Origin: an uncultured Thalassotalea sp.
Lineage (GTDB): Bacteria; Pseudomonadota; Gammaproteobacteria; Enterobacterales; Alteromonadaceae
Assembly (NCBI GenBank): GCA_947502355.1
Contig: CANMZP010000014.1
Location: 1 to 64,000, forward strand
Length of the DNA: 64,000 nt
Reading direction: 5' to 3'
The position numbers were made by a program, and so were the translations under genes. The notes under the pieces were generated by a model, which saw only the letters and a program-made list of their open reading frames with translations, made no database searches and was not told the origin of the DNA. How positions within the stretch are numbered: position 1 is the first letter of the stretch; each line of letters begins with the position of its first letter. Positions 8,140 to 17,623 of the stretch are shown here, piece after piece.

Positions 8140-10812
8140 ATGTCATCACTTAAATTTCGAAAACATATACTGGCGACAAGTATCACCATGGTTATGGCGG
8201 GTACGGCGGCTCCGGCTTTTGCTGCAGATGAAGTAAAAGCAGAAAAAGATATGGAGGTTATTGAAGTTCGAGGTATTCGCGGAAGCTTGAAAGAAAACAT
8301 CAACGCTAAACGATTTTCTGATTCCGTGGTTGATGTGATCACCTCTGAAGATATTGGTAAGTTTCCCGATAAAAACGTGGCAGAGTCATTATCACGTATT
8401 ACCGGTGTTGGCGTAAGTCGTGAATTTGGTGAAGGTGAAAAAATTACCATTCGTGGTTCTGGCCCGACCAAAAACCGTACGTTATTAAACGGTCAAAGTG
8501 TGGCTACAGCAGATTGGTTTATTTTAGATAACCCATCTCGTGGCTTTAACTTTACCTTACTACCATCGTCTTTGGTAAAAAGTTTGGAAGTACATAAAAC
8601 CCCGGAAGCACGTATCGACGAAGGTTCGATAGGTGGTACGGTAATTATGAATACCCGTAAACCACTTGAGCTTGATGCCAATCATGTGAGTTTAAGTTTG
8701 CAGGGCCAATACTCTGAAACGTCAGAAGAAACAGACCCACAAATTGACGGTTTATACTCTTGGAAAAATGACGATGAAAGTTTTGGTGTATTGATCTCAT
8801 TAATCAAACAAGACCGCACCGTACAACGTGAAGGTTTAGAAATTTTAGGTTGGACCCCGGCTGATGAAAACGGCATGCGTGCACCTAAAGATATTGGTAA
8901 CCCAATCTTTATCCAAGACCGCGAACGTGAAACTGTTTTTGCTAGCTTTCAGTATGCACCTACCAATGATTTAGATTTCACTCTAAATATTTTGGACTCG
9001 GAAATGGAAGCCAATAATGCCAATGCCAACTTGCTGATTCGTCCGCAAAATAATTTAGGTGATTTGGTAAACACTTCTGCTGACGGTAATGATATTTATG
9101 CAGGTGAAGTGCTTTCAGGTGGCTCTTATGAGTGGGATTTCATTAACCGTGAATCAAAAACAGAAACCAAGTCTTACGACTTAGAAATGAACTACAAAGG
9201 CGAAAGCTATACCATTCATGCTCAGGTAGGTCGTACCGAAGCAGAAGGTGGTACATATAATGAAGCGTCATGGAGTTTCATTCCAAACGTTGACAGTGGC
9301 TATTCTTTTGATTTGTCAGGTAAGCCCGAAGTAAACATTGGTGTTGACCCGTTAGATGGCAGCAAGTGGAGCCAAAACTGGACTTGGGGTGGTAATAAAC
9401 CAACCGAAGACGAAGAAACATATGCACAACTTGATGTAACTTTTGATGTAGATTATGGTGCATTTCACTCCATTCAAGCGGGTGTAAAATATCGTGACCA
9501 TGATCGCAGCCAAGGTCGTCAGGCATACAGTTGGCACGGTCCTGATACATTACCTGAAAATGTTGATGCAGATTGGCCAGTATACCTTGGTTGGATCTTT
9601 GAACAATGTCCAACTCTAGCCGATTGTGGTCAGTCGTCAGGCAGCCATTCGGTTGCCGGAGATGTCGTATCAGGCAATGTTGTTGACCAACTTAAAGGTG
9701 ATCGCTCTAAATTTATGGAGTTAGCTTTTGATGGTTACGGTGATGTTCCGGCCGATTATGCGGTAAGTGATGTATTGGGTGAGATCTGGGATATCAATGA
9801 AACCATTTTAGCCTTTTATGCACAGGGTAATTTCTCTGGTGATGACTTCCGCGGTAACGTAGGTGTACGTGTCGTACAAACAGATCAGGAAGCATCAAGT
9901 TATAACTTTAGTTCAGATTCTTGGGGCTTTAATACCGTAGACCGTGATTGGTTAGCACCAGAATACCTTGAGTGGGTTACTGAAGACCGAGACTACACTG
10001 AAGTATTACCAAGCTTTAACATTGCGTTTGACCTAGCCGATGACCAACTTTTACGTTTTGGTGCCGCACGTGTTATGGCTCGTCCTAACTTTTCAGATTT
10101 GGCGCCAGTAGAAACAACGGGGGCATTAAATGTAGAGTTCCCGGTAGGTACGGCAGGTAATCCAAACCTTGACCCAGAAATTGCCAACCAGTTTGATATT
10201 GCGTGGGAATGGTACTTTGATGATGCGGCGATTTTATCGGCAACCTATTTTTATAAAGACATCAAAAGTTATCGCACCAGTGGCACTTTTGAAAAACCGT
10301 TCTATGACCAAGAAAATGAACAATGGGTTGATGTAACCTTAACGCGTCCAGACAACGGCCTAGGTGGTACAACCGAAGGGATTGAGTTGGGCTATCAACA
10401 AGGTTTTGGTAACTTTGGCCTTGCAGCAAACTACACCTATACCGATGCCGATTCAGACCAAGAACGTGAAGAAGGTGTTGCCGGTTCTGGTTTAGTGGAA
10501 GGTGCTTCTGAGCATATGTATAACGTAACGGCTTATTATGAAGACGATATGATAGGTGCTCGCTTAATGTATAACTACAGAACGGAATGGTTTAAAGGTG
10601 TACATTGGACTGGTGCTGAAGCGTATAACGATGATTACGGTCAATTGGACTTTAGCTCATCTTATCAGTTTTCAGAAAACCTAAGCTTTGTTTTTGAAGC
10701 CGTAAACATTACAGACGAAGAGGTAACCGAGTTTGATGGTGACCCAAGTCGTCTAATGTCGGAATATCAAAATGGCCGTCGTTACGTAGCTGGTGTAAAT
10801 TTAACCTTCTAA
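8140..10812 (+). CDS. TonB-dependent outer membrane receptor, probable chitooligosaccharide uptake
   Basis: This 890-residue protein has a signal peptide (cleavage likely after PAFA, residue 29), a plug domain with VIEVRGIRGSLKENINAKR, DVITSEDIGKFPDKNVAESL and the ITIRGSGP motif, and a 22-strand type barrel ending in the aromatic C-terminal signature GVNLTF. The long form and its plug motifs are those of the TonB-receptor subfamily found in marine polysaccharide users. It is the first gene after the NagR operator and is followed by sapC and a GH20 hexosaminidase, so chito-oligosaccharides are the most likely substrate. That assignment comes from context. Confidence 0.92.
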   Translation: MSSLKFRKHILATSITMVMAGTAAPAFAADEVKAEKDMEVIEVRGIRGSLKENINAKRFSDSVVDVITSEDIGKFPDKNVAESLSRITGVGVSREFGEGEKITIRGSGPTKNRTLLNGQSVATADWFILDNPSRGFNFTLLPSSLVKSLEVHKTPEARIDEGSIGGTVIMNTRKPLELDANHVSLSLQGQYSETSEETDPQIDGLYSWKNDDESFGVLISLIKQDRTVQREGLEILGWTPADENGMRAPKDIGNPIFIQDRERETVFASFQYAPTNDLDFTLNILDSEMEANNANANLLIRPQNNLGDLVNTSADGNDIYAGEVLSGGSYEWDFINRESKTETKSYDLEMNYKGESYTIHAQVGRTEAEGGTYNEASWSFIPNVDSGYSFDLSGKPEVNIGVDPLDGSKWSQNWTWGGNKPTEDEETYAQLDVTFDVDYGAFHSIQAGVKYRDHDRSQGRQAYSWHGPDTLPENVDADWPVYLGWIFEQCPTLADCGQSSGSHSVAGDVVSGNVVDQLKGDRSKFMELAFDGYGDVPADYAVSDVLGEIWDINETILAFYAQGNFSGDDFRGNVGVRVVQTDQEASSYNFSSDSWGFNTVDRDWLAPEYLEWVTEDRDYTEVLPSFNIAFDLADDQLLRFGAARVMARPNFSDLAPVETTGALNVEFPVGTAGNPNLDPEIANQFDIAWEWYFDDAAILSATYFYKDIKSYRTSGTFEKPFYDQENEQWVDVTLTRPDNGLGGTTEGIELGYQQGFGNFGLAANYTYTDADSDQEREEGVAGSGLVEGASEHMYNVTAYYEDDMIGARLMYNYRTEWFKGVHWTGAEAYNDDYGQLDFSSSYQFSENLSFVFEAVNITDEEVTEFDGDPSRLMSEYQNGRRYVAGVNLTF

Positions 10813-10830
10813 TTTTGATGTAGGCTAATA

Positions 10831-10855
10831 AAAATGGGGAGAAATCCCCATTTTT
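10831..10855 (+). terminator. Rho-independent terminator after the TonB receptor
   Basis: AAAATGGGGA, a GAAA loop and TCCCCATTTTT form a stable stem followed by a T-tract, about 20 bp after the receptor stop codon. It may partly separate receptor expression from sapC. Confidence 0.85.
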
Positions 10856-10948
10856 ATTAAAAAGTGTAATTTTTTGCTTGTAATGCTTTTGGTTCTCAGT
10901 TTAGTCTAACCACCTTATAATAATTAGGCCTGTACTTAGGAGTTTTAA

Positions 10949-11659
10949 ATGAGCCAAAACATTCAACCGTTGAACAAAGATGTTCACGGCAAACTAAAGA
11001 TTAAACACCCAAAGAATTTCGCTCATGTAGCTTCACAACACCTGGCACCAGTAGTTGTTCACGAGTTTGCTCGTGCAGCGGCTGAATTCCCAGTAGTATT
11101 TGTAAAAAACAGTGATGATGATAGCTTTCAACCAGTTGCCCTTTTCGGCGTTAAACAAGGTGAAAACTTATACACATCAACAGAACGTTGGGACGGTACA
11201 TACGCTCCAGCTGCGGTAACAAATTTCCCACTAGCATTAGTGCCAGAAGGAAAAGACTCAAACAACTTTATGGTTGTTATTGCAACAGAAACAGCGGTTG
11301 TAAATGAAGAAGAAGGTAATGCCTTATTCGATGAGAAAGGTGAAGAAACAGAATACCTACTTCGTCGTAAAGAAGGTTTAGGTAAGTACATGGAACACGC
11401 ACATGTAACGCGCGGTTTCACTAAAGCACTTGCTGACCGTGAATTACTGGTTTCTCAAAACCTTGAAATTGACTTAAATGGTACAAAAATTCAAATCAAC
11501 GGTATTTACCTTGTTGATGAGAAAAAATTATCTGAATTAACCGACGAAGAGTTCTTAGACTTACGTAAACGTGGCTACTTATCGCCAATTTACGCACACT
11601 TAAACTCTATGCACCAGATTCATCGTTTAGTTCAAAAGAAAGCTAACCAACAAGCATAA
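10949..11659 (+). CDS. SapC family protein
   Basis: This 236-residue soluble protein matches the SapC family. It has the typical core (NFAHVASQHLAPVVVHEFARA, FPVVFVKN, FQPVALFG, ENLY...W) and ends in the helical region YLSPIYAHLNSMHQIHRLV. The family was named for a Campylobacter surface-layer-associated gene, but its biochemical role is unclear. In Alteromonadales and Caulobacter-like organisms it recurs next to TonB receptors for GlcNAc and other sugars, as it does here. AGGAGT lies 8 nt before the start. A hairpin follows the stop. Confidence 0.85.
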   Translation: MSQNIQPLNKDVHGKLKIKHPKNFAHVASQHLAPVVVHEFARAAAEFPVVFVKNSDDDSFQPVALFGVKQGENLYTSTERWDGTYAPAAVTNFPLALVPEGKDSNNFMVVIATETAVVNEEEGNALFDEKGEETEYLLRRKEGLGKYMEHAHVTRGFTKALADRELLVSQNLEIDLNGTKIQINGIYLVDEKKLSELTDEEFLDLRKRGYLSPIYAHLNSMHQIHRLVQKKANQQA

Positions 11660-11665
11660 TTTTGC

Positions 11666-11692
11666 TAAAAAAGGCCTTTTTAACCTTTTTTA
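11666..11692 (+). terminator. Possible terminator or attenuator between sapC and the hexosaminidase
   Basis: TAAAAAAGG and CCTTTTTTA form a 9-bp stem around a 9-nt loop, immediately after sapC and 16 bp before the GH20 start. The stem is mostly A-T, so it is weak and probably allows read-through. Confidence 0.4.
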
Positions 11693-11708
11693 GTTTAAGA
11701 AGGCCTTT

Positions 11709-14375
11709 ATGAATAACAACAATTTTCGACATTGTGGTGGTAAAACCACAACCATTAAAAACTTGCTTTTCGTCTCTTTACTGGCAAGTTACCCAAGCAA
11801 AGCCGAGGTCGTTGATGCATCAACGTTTGCCGATTCTTTGCAACTTTCCTATCAATTACTTACCAATGTGCCTAATGACGCTTGTTTAAAAGAACGAGGC
11901 GAAGGACATTGTTTTACCGCTGAGCTTGAACTTAAACCGGTTGCCGATTACCCATCGAAAAATTGGTCTATTTACTTTTCGCAAATAAATCCGGTGCAAA
12001 GCGATGACAGTGCATTATTTGATATCACCCACATAAACGGTGATTTACACCAAATTACCCCAACAGAAAAGTTTGCTGGCTTTAAAGCTGGTCAAACCTA
12101 CACCTTACCTTATCGAGTCGACTTCTGGTCGTTGTCAGAAAGTGATGCGATGCCAAATTACATCTTTGTTGATGGTGAGCAAAAGCCGGCAATCATAACC
12201 AGTAGCAAAGCCAAAATTGACCCGCAAACTGGGCTGGAATATTTACCGTTTGTTAAACCGTATACCAGTTATGAGCATCAGTTTAAGCGCAGCAAGAACG
12301 ATAAAACCCAATGGGCAGACACACAGGTATTATTTAAGCGCAATGCGAAGATGCAAGCGGTAAACCAACACGTCGAACATGCCATCATTCCAACCCCAAA
12401 ATTGGTTAAGGTAGATGCGCAATCCCCAAGCGTTGATTTGAGTAAGGGCATTCGTATTACGCAATCGGCGTTTGATGAAGTGACCATTAATGCGGCGTTA
12501 GAACGATTATCTACTTTAGGCGTTGCCCAATCCGTACAAGGCTTGCCGGTTACTATCAAACAAGGGGTTAATAAAGGCATAAATGGCGGCTATCAGCTGT
12601 CGATTGGTAAAGATACGATTGAAATTCAAGCCAATGATGCATCCGGTGCCTTTTATGCGTTGCAGTCTATTGCCGCGTTAATCACTTTGGACGATAAAAC
12701 CGTTGCGCAAATGCACATTGAAGATGCGCCTAATTATGGTTTTCGAGGGATGATGGTCGACGTTGCTCGGAACTTCCATTCCAAGCAATTTATCTTAGAT
12801 TTGCTTGAGCAAATGGCCGCTTATAAGTTAAATAAACTGCACTTACACCTTGGTGATGATGAAGGCTGGCGTTTACAAATACCCGGATTAGAAGAACTTA
12901 CCGAAGTGTCCAGTAAGCGCTGTTTTGATTTAACCGAGCAACGCTGCTTATTACCACAACTTGGCGCAGGTATTGATGCCAATAGCGAGGTTAATGGTTT
13001 TTACAGTGTCGCTGACTATCAAGAAATTTTACGTTTTGCCCAGGCTCGACATATACAGGTGATCCCATCATTGGATATGCCAGGTCATTCGCGTTCATCT
13101 ATTGTTGCTATGAAAGCCCGTTACAATAAATACAAAGCGCTAGGGGATATGGCCAAAGCGGAGCAATACTTACTGCACGACCCAGCAGATAAAACCATCT
13201 ATTCTTCGGTGCAGTATTATAACGACAACACCATTAATGTGTGTCTAGAGTCGTCCTACGTTTTTATATCCAAAGTCATGGATGAAGTGAAAGCCATCCA
13301 TCAAGAAGCAGGTCAACCGTTAACGCGGTACCATATCGGTGCCGATGAGACGGCAGGTGCCTGGGTAGACTCCCCAGCTTGTCAGCAATTTATTGCCAAT
13401 AATCACTTTGGCATAACCGATAAAGCCAACCTTGGCGGTTACTTTATTGAGCGAGTGGCGAATATTCTGGCCGAAAAAGGCATTGAATCGGCTGGTTGGA
13501 ACGATGGGTTAATGCACACAACCAAAGGCGGTATGCCCGATGTAGTACAAGCCAATTCTTGGGGCGTGTTATTTTGGCAAGGACATCAGGCGGCACATGA
13601 GTTAGCAAATCGTAACTGGCAAATTGTGGCTTCGAGTCCCGATGTAACCTATTTTGATTTTCCATATGAGGCTGATCCCAAAGAGCACGGTTACTATTGG
13701 GCTATTCGTTACTCTAATACCGAAAAACTATTTCAATTTATGCCAGATAATTTACCCATCCATGCTGAGTTTTGGAAAGACCGTCAAGAGCAACACTATA
13801 CTGCGCAAGATACGCTTGTCCGCAATGATGATGGCTCAATTAAGTCGGCCCCTATGGCTAAAGGCAACAAGTTCATTGGGGTACAAGGGCAGTTGTGGTC
13901 TGAAAATACCCGTAATGATGATTTAGCCGAGTATAAAATTTTCCCCAGACTGTTTGCTTTAGCTGAGCGCGGTTGGCACAAGCCAGATTGGCATGTACCT
14001 TATAACTATGCGGGGGCAAAATACGATAAAGATACTCATGTTTTTACCGATGAATTAAAGCAAAAGCGCGATCAAGCTTGGGCGAACTTTTCGCATGCGA
14101 TGGTTAAAAAAGAATTGCCGAAATTGGAGTTAGCCAATATTCATTATCGTTTGCCCACGTTAGGTGCCGTTGTAAAGGATAAGTATTTACATATCAATTC
14201 GGCTTTACCTGGGCTTGCTATGGAATATCAGTTAGCTGACGGCAATTGGCAAGTATGGCATGAGCCGGTGAAATTGGCTGATGAGGTATTACAAACCAGT
14301 CAAATAAAAGTCAGAGCTCGCAGTTATAACGGCCAACGTGTCGGTAGAGCTTTAACGATAAAACATCAACAATAA
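11709..14375 (+). CDS. Beta-N-acetylhexosaminidase, GH20 (chitobiase type)
   Basis: This 888-residue secreted enzyme removes terminal GlcNAc from chito-oligosaccharides. An N-terminal hydrophobic signal segment (NLLFVSLLASYPSKA) is followed by a chitobiase-like carbohydrate-binding domain, a GH20b domain, the catalytic barrel and a C-terminal beta domain (chitobiase C-terminal type). The catalytic pair is Asp546-Glu547 in HIGADET. Other GH20 signatures include RGMMVDVARNFH, LHLGDDEGWR and SLDMPGHSR. There is no lipobox Cys, so the protein is periplasmic or secreted. It follows sapC and precedes the GlcNAc kinase, supplying GlcNAc to NagP and the kinase. Confidence 0.95.
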   Translation: MNNNNFRHCGGKTTTIKNLLFVSLLASYPSKAEVVDASTFADSLQLSYQLLTNVPNDACLKERGEGHCFTAELELKPVADYPSKNWSIYFSQINPVQSDDSALFDITHINGDLHQITPTEKFAGFKAGQTYTLPYRVDFWSLSESDAMPNYIFVDGEQKPAIITSSKAKIDPQTGLEYLPFVKPYTSYEHQFKRSKNDKTQWADTQVLFKRNAKMQAVNQHVEHAIIPTPKLVKVDAQSPSVDLSKGIRITQSAFDEVTINAALERLSTLGVAQSVQGLPVTIKQGVNKGINGGYQLSIGKDTIEIQANDASGAFYALQSIAALITLDDKTVAQMHIEDAPNYGFRGMMVDVARNFHSKQFILDLLEQMAAYKLNKLHLHLGDDEGWRLQIPGLEELTEVSSKRCFDLTEQRCLLPQLGAGIDANSEVNGFYSVADYQEILRFAQARHIQVIPSLDMPGHSRSSIVAMKARYNKYKALGDMAKAEQYLLHDPADKTIYSSVQYYNDNTINVCLESSYVFISKVMDEVKAIHQEAGQPLTRYHIGADETAGAWVDSPACQQFIANNHFGITDKANLGGYFIERVANILAEKGIESAGWNDGLMHTTKGGMPDVVQANSWGVLFWQGHQAAHELANRNWQIVASSPDVTYFDFPYEADPKEHGYYWAIRYSNTEKLFQFMPDNLPIHAEFWKDRQEQHYTAQDTLVRNDDGSIKSAPMAKGNKFIGVQGQLWSENTRNDDLAEYKIFPRLFALAERGWHKPDWHVPYNYAGAKYDKDTHVFTDELKQKRDQAWANFSHAMVKKELPKLELANIHYRLPTLGAVVKDKYLHINSALPGLAMEYQLADGNWQVWHEPVKLADEVLQTSQIKVRARSYNGQRVGRALTIKHQQ

Positions 14376-14408
14376 CAAAAATACCTTAATGATTTCGGGG
14401 ATTATGAA

Positions 14409-15299
14409 GTGAGTACAGAGCAACAATTATATTTAGGTATTGATGGTGGTGGCAGTAAGTGTAAAGCCGTTATCACCAATGAAGACAGACAAATATTAGG
14501 GGAAGGGGTATCGGGTGGTGCCAATCCTTTCCATCATGTCGAGCATGCCAAGCAATCGATTATTGACGCCACCAATTTGGCTTTACAAGATGCGGGCTTG
14601 CCACTGGAAACCATAAGCGAATTAATTGCAGGTGTGGGTTTGGCGGGGGTTAACTTGCCAAAATATTACAACATCATGAACGCTTGGAATACGCCGTTCA
14701 AAGCGTATTATTTGGCAACGGATTTACACATTGCCTGCTTAGGGGCACATGCAGGGCATAATGGCGCGATTATGATCACCGGGACTGGCTCATGTGGGTA
14801 TGTCTCGGTAGAGGATAAATCTTTAATTGTGGGGGGACATGGTTTTCCACAAGGGGATCAATGCAGCGGCGCTTGGTTTGGTTATAAAGCGGTAGAGCAA
14901 GTGCTTTTGGCCGATGACAGTTTAATCGAGTCAACGTTGTTAACCAATTATGTCCTTTCACTGTTGGAGTGTAAAAGTGCGACGCAATTGGTGGAGAAAC
15001 TGGCAGGGCAAGGGGCGACGTTTTACGCTCGGATTGCTTGGGTTGTATTTGCCGCTGCCAAAGCCGGCGATGAGGTTGCAAAACAAATTATTATTGAAGC
15101 GACGGATTATTTTGAAAAAGTATTTGAAAAATTAATGGCTTTAAACCCGGCGCGTTTTTCGATAATCGGCGGACTTAGCGAGCATTTATTACCTTGGCTA
15201 AATAGCGACATTAAATCGCAAATCAAAGAGGTTAAAAACCCGCCAGAAATCGGGGCGGTTGTTATGGCCATGGCCAAATATGCAAAAGTGCCAGCCTAA
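14409..15299 (+). CDS. nagK: N-acetylglucosamine kinase (BadF/BadG/BcrA/BcrD ATPase type)
   Basis: This 296-residue sugar kinase of the ASKHA fold has the phosphate-binding loop YLGIDGGGSKCKA near the N-terminus, the second nucleotide motif IMITGTGSCGYV around residue 125, and the adenosine motif FSIIGGLSEHL near the end. It would phosphorylate imported GlcNAc to GlcNAc-6-phosphate in the cytoplasm, as in the Shewanella pathway. The start is GTG; an ATG four bases upstream is out of frame and stops at once. The downstream enzymes NagA and NagB are not in this window. Confidence 0.88.
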   Translation: MSTEQQLYLGIDGGGSKCKAVITNEDRQILGEGVSGGANPFHHVEHAKQSIIDATNLALQDAGLPLETISELIAGVGLAGVNLPKYYNIMNAWNTPFKAYYLATDLHIACLGAHAGHNGAIMITGTGSCGYVSVEDKSLIVGGHGFPQGDQCSGAWFGYKAVEQVLLADDSLIESTLLTNYVLSLLECKSATQLVEKLAGQGATFYARIAWVVFAAAKAGDEVAKQIIIEATDYFEKVFEKLMALNPARFSIIGGLSEHLLPWLNSDIKSQIKEVKNPPEIGAVVMAMAKYAKVPA

Positions 15300-15350
15300 C
15301 CATCTCACTAAGTACCTTATTACACATCAATTGCGATAACTGCTGAGCGC

Positions 15351-15378
15351 GCTTCATCAGTCATTTTACTGATGAAGC
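15351..15378. terminator. Inverted repeat between nagK and nagP
   Basis: GCTTCATCAGT and ACTGATGAAGC make a perfect 11-bp stem around CATTTT. There is no T-tract on either strand, so it may be a transcript stabiliser or processing site rather than a full terminator. The rest of the 204-bp gap shows no gene and no copy of the NagR palindrome. Confidence 0.5.
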
Positions 15379-15503
15379 ATCGATTCACCTGAAAACTTGA
15401 TGGTTTGTATTTAAGTTTGAGCCATTTCAGTGTAACGTAATTAAAATAACCCGATTAACAATAATAAAAATTCATCCTAAATGAATGGTAATAAAAAACA
15501 ATT

Positions 15504-16835
15504 ATGAGCACAACATCTACACCTCTTGAGCAAAAAAAATCGACCAATGCTCCAACCGTTAGCAGTTTGATCCCAATGACCATCGTAGCAGGGCTGTTCT
15601 TTATTCTTGGCTTTGCAACCTGGTTAAATGGCTCATTGATGCCGTATTTAAAACAAATTTTGCAACTGACCCCTTTTCAAGCGTCCTTGATCTTATTTTC
15701 ATTTTATATTGCGGTTACGTTTACCGCGTTACCATCAGCTTGGATTATTCGCAAAGTCGGCTATAAAAATGGCATGGCCTTAGGGATGGGGATTATGATG
15801 ATTGCCGGTTTGTTATTTATTCCGGCCGCGAAAACCCAGATTTTTGTGTTGTTCTTATTTGCCCAATTAGTTATGGGGACAGGGCAAACGTTATTGCAAA
15901 CGGCGGTGAATCCGTATGTGGTAAAAATTGGCCCAGAAGAGTCCGCCGCTGCCCGTGTTAGCATTATGGGGATCTTAAACAAATGTGCCGGTGTGGTTGC
16001 ACCTATTGTGTTTAGTGCCTTGATTTTAGATAGTTTTAAAGACCGTGTTGGCACGGAGCTTAGTGCGGTACAAATTGATGAAATGGCCAACTCCTTAGTG
16101 ATGCCATATTTAGGCATGGCAATATTTATTGGTTTACTGGCGCTTTTTGTTAAAAAGTCTCCTTTACCAGAACTTGAAAATAACATCGATGAGCAAAGCG
16201 AGCCCACCGGCAACAGCTCAGGTCAAATCAAACAAACCCTTGCCCATCCAAACTTAGCGTTAGGGGTTATGGCATTATTCTTTTATGTGGCCGTAGAAGT
16301 GATTGCAGGTGACACGATTGGTACGTTTGCTCTATCACTTGGGGTCGAAAGTTACGGGATCATGACATCCTTTACCATGGGCTGTATGGTGCTTGGTTAT
16401 ACCCTTGGTATTATTACCATTCCAAGGTTTATTTCACAGCAACGTGCTTTAATGGTGTCGGCGACTTTGGGCATGATGTTAACCGTGCTAATCGTGTTAA
16501 CCGACACCTCATCCTATGTGCTTGCTAACGCCATTTTGGTGCCGATGGGCTTTACCCCATTACCCGACACGCTGTTATTGATAGCCATTTTAGGCTTAGC
16601 CAATGCCATTGTTTGGCCGGCGGTTTGGCCTTTGGCTTTATCCGGTCTAGGGTCATTGACCAGCACCGGGTCTGCACTGCTTATTATGGGCATTGCCGGT
16701 GGCGCGTTTGGTCCGCTATTTTGGGGCTTATTAAGTGCTGGTGTTGGTCAACAAATGGGCTATGCCGTTATGCTGCCTTGTTATGCCTTTATCCTATTTT
16801 ATGCCGTCAAAGGCTGTAAAATGCGCAGTTGGTAA
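15504..16835 (+). CDS. nagP: Sugar MFS transporter, probable GlcNAc permease NagP (FHS family)
   Basis: This 443-residue membrane protein has about 12 helices and belongs to the FucP/GluP branch of the major facilitator family. Typical segments are FFILGFATWLNGSLMPYLK in helix 1, FYIAVTFTALPSAWIIRKVGYKNG in helices 2-3 and QTLLQTAVNPYVVKIGPEESAAARVSIMG. It closely resembles Shewanella NagP in my recollection. It moves GlcNAc across the inner membrane for the kinase encoded upstream. An internal loop with a polar, Glu/Gln-rich stretch lies around residues 225-245. Confidence 0.9.
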   Translation: MSTTSTPLEQKKSTNAPTVSSLIPMTIVAGLFFILGFATWLNGSLMPYLKQILQLTPFQASLILFSFYIAVTFTALPSAWIIRKVGYKNGMALGMGIMMIAGLLFIPAAKTQIFVLFLFAQLVMGTGQTLLQTAVNPYVVKIGPEESAAARVSIMGILNKCAGVVAPIVFSALILDSFKDRVGTELSAVQIDEMANSLVMPYLGMAIFIGLLALFVKKSPLPELENNIDEQSEPTGNSSGQIKQTLAHPNLALGVMALFFYVAVEVIAGDTIGTFALSLGVESYGIMTSFTMGCMVLGYTLGIITIPRFISQQRALMVSATLGMMLTVLIVLTDTSSYVLANAILVPMGFTPLPDTLLLIAILGLANAIVWPAVWPLALSGLGSLTSTGSALLIMGIAGGAFGPLFWGLLSAGVGQQMGYAVMLPCYAFILFYAVKGCKMRSW

Positions 16836-16853
16836 AGCGTTAAAGAGTAAAAA

Positions 16854-16932
16854 CTATGCATTCAAAACTATGCATTCAAAGCTATGCATTCAAAGCTATG
16901 CATTCAAAGCTATGCATTCAAAGCTATGCATT
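16854..16932 (+). repeat. Six tandem 14-bp repeats (CTATGCATTCAAAG)
   Basis: Copies start at 16854, 16868, 16882, 16896, 16910 and 16924. The first ends in AAAA instead of AAAG and the last is cut after CTATGCATT. Each contains the palindrome ATGCAT. The array fills the space between nagP and the esterase gene and stops 13 bp before the esterase start, so it lies within the leader of that gene. Its perfect copies suggest recent slippage and a variable copy number. Confidence 0.9.
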
Positions 16933-16945
16933 AAGATAAGAGCTA

Positions 16946-17572
16946 ATGAAAAACATTCTTTGCTTTGGTGACTCAAATACTTGGGGCTATATCCCCGTAA
17001 CGGCTCAGCGTTACCCTAGAGAGGTGCGTTGGCCAGGAAAGCTACAGCAGCTATTAGGATCTGAGTATTACGTTATCGAAGCAGGGTTAAATGGTCGCAC
17101 TATTTGTCATGACGAACCGGGTAAACCGAATCGGAATGGTATGGCCATCTTACCTTATGTTTTAGAGTCTAATCGGCCGCTTGATATCGTTATTGTGATG
17201 TTAGGCACCAATGATTTGAAAGCGATGTTTGAGCAAACCGCCCAATCCATTAGCAACCACATCAAATTACTCTGTCAAAGTATTCAAACCAATAGTTATC
17301 TGCAAGAGCATCCGCCGCAAATATTATTGGTTAGCCCCGCCCATGTCTTAATAGATGATGGACAAAACTCTTCGATTAAACCTCAAGCTAATCATGAATC
17401 ACAGCGTTTACACCAATATTATCAAGCCGTCTCCCAGGAGCTGAATATTGCCTATTTTGATGCCAGTGACGTGGTCGACATGACCAATGCCGATGGTGTC
17501 CATTGGTTAGCTTCGCAACATATTGATTTTGCACAGGCTATTTGCAAGAAAATCATTCAATTAAATCCTTAA
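16946..17572 (+). CDS. SGNH/GDSL hydrolase, arylesterase/acyltransferase-like
   Basis: This 208-residue enzyme has block I ILCFGDSNTWG with the catalytic Ser10, the block with GLNGRTICHDEPG, block III VIVMLGTNDLK and the C-terminal DGVHWL with the catalytic Asp/His pair. The layout is close to the Mycobacterium smegmatis arylesterase/acyltransferase (MsAcT) group. There is no signal peptide, so it acts in the cytoplasm. Its position at the end of the GlcNAc cluster suggests deacylation of a sugar or other imported ester, but the substrate is unknown. The start ATG is preceded by AAGAGCTA, a weak ribosome site. Confidence 0.85.
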   Translation: MKNILCFGDSNTWGYIPVTAQRYPREVRWPGKLQQLLGSEYYVIEAGLNGRTICHDEPGKPNRNGMAILPYVLESNRPLDIVIVMLGTNDLKAMFEQTAQSISNHIKLLCQSIQTNSYLQEHPPQILLVSPAHVLIDDGQNSSIKPQANHESQRLHQYYQAVSQELNIAYFDASDVVDMTNADGVHWLASQHIDFAQAICKKIIQLNP

Positions 17573-17623
17573 ACTCAAGCTATACTTCATAGAAAGAAGC
17601 TAAATAAGTTTAGGGGAATCATT

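Noticed and set aside
8097-8471. Minus-strand frame opposite the TonB receptor signal region
   Set aside because: It is antisense to a clear signal peptide and plug domain, and its composition is that of a shadow frame.
16735-16971. Frame across the 14-bp repeats, giving a peptide repeat
   Set aside because: The frame begins inside nagP and only opens because the 14-bp repeats lack stops. No start or ribosome site supports it.
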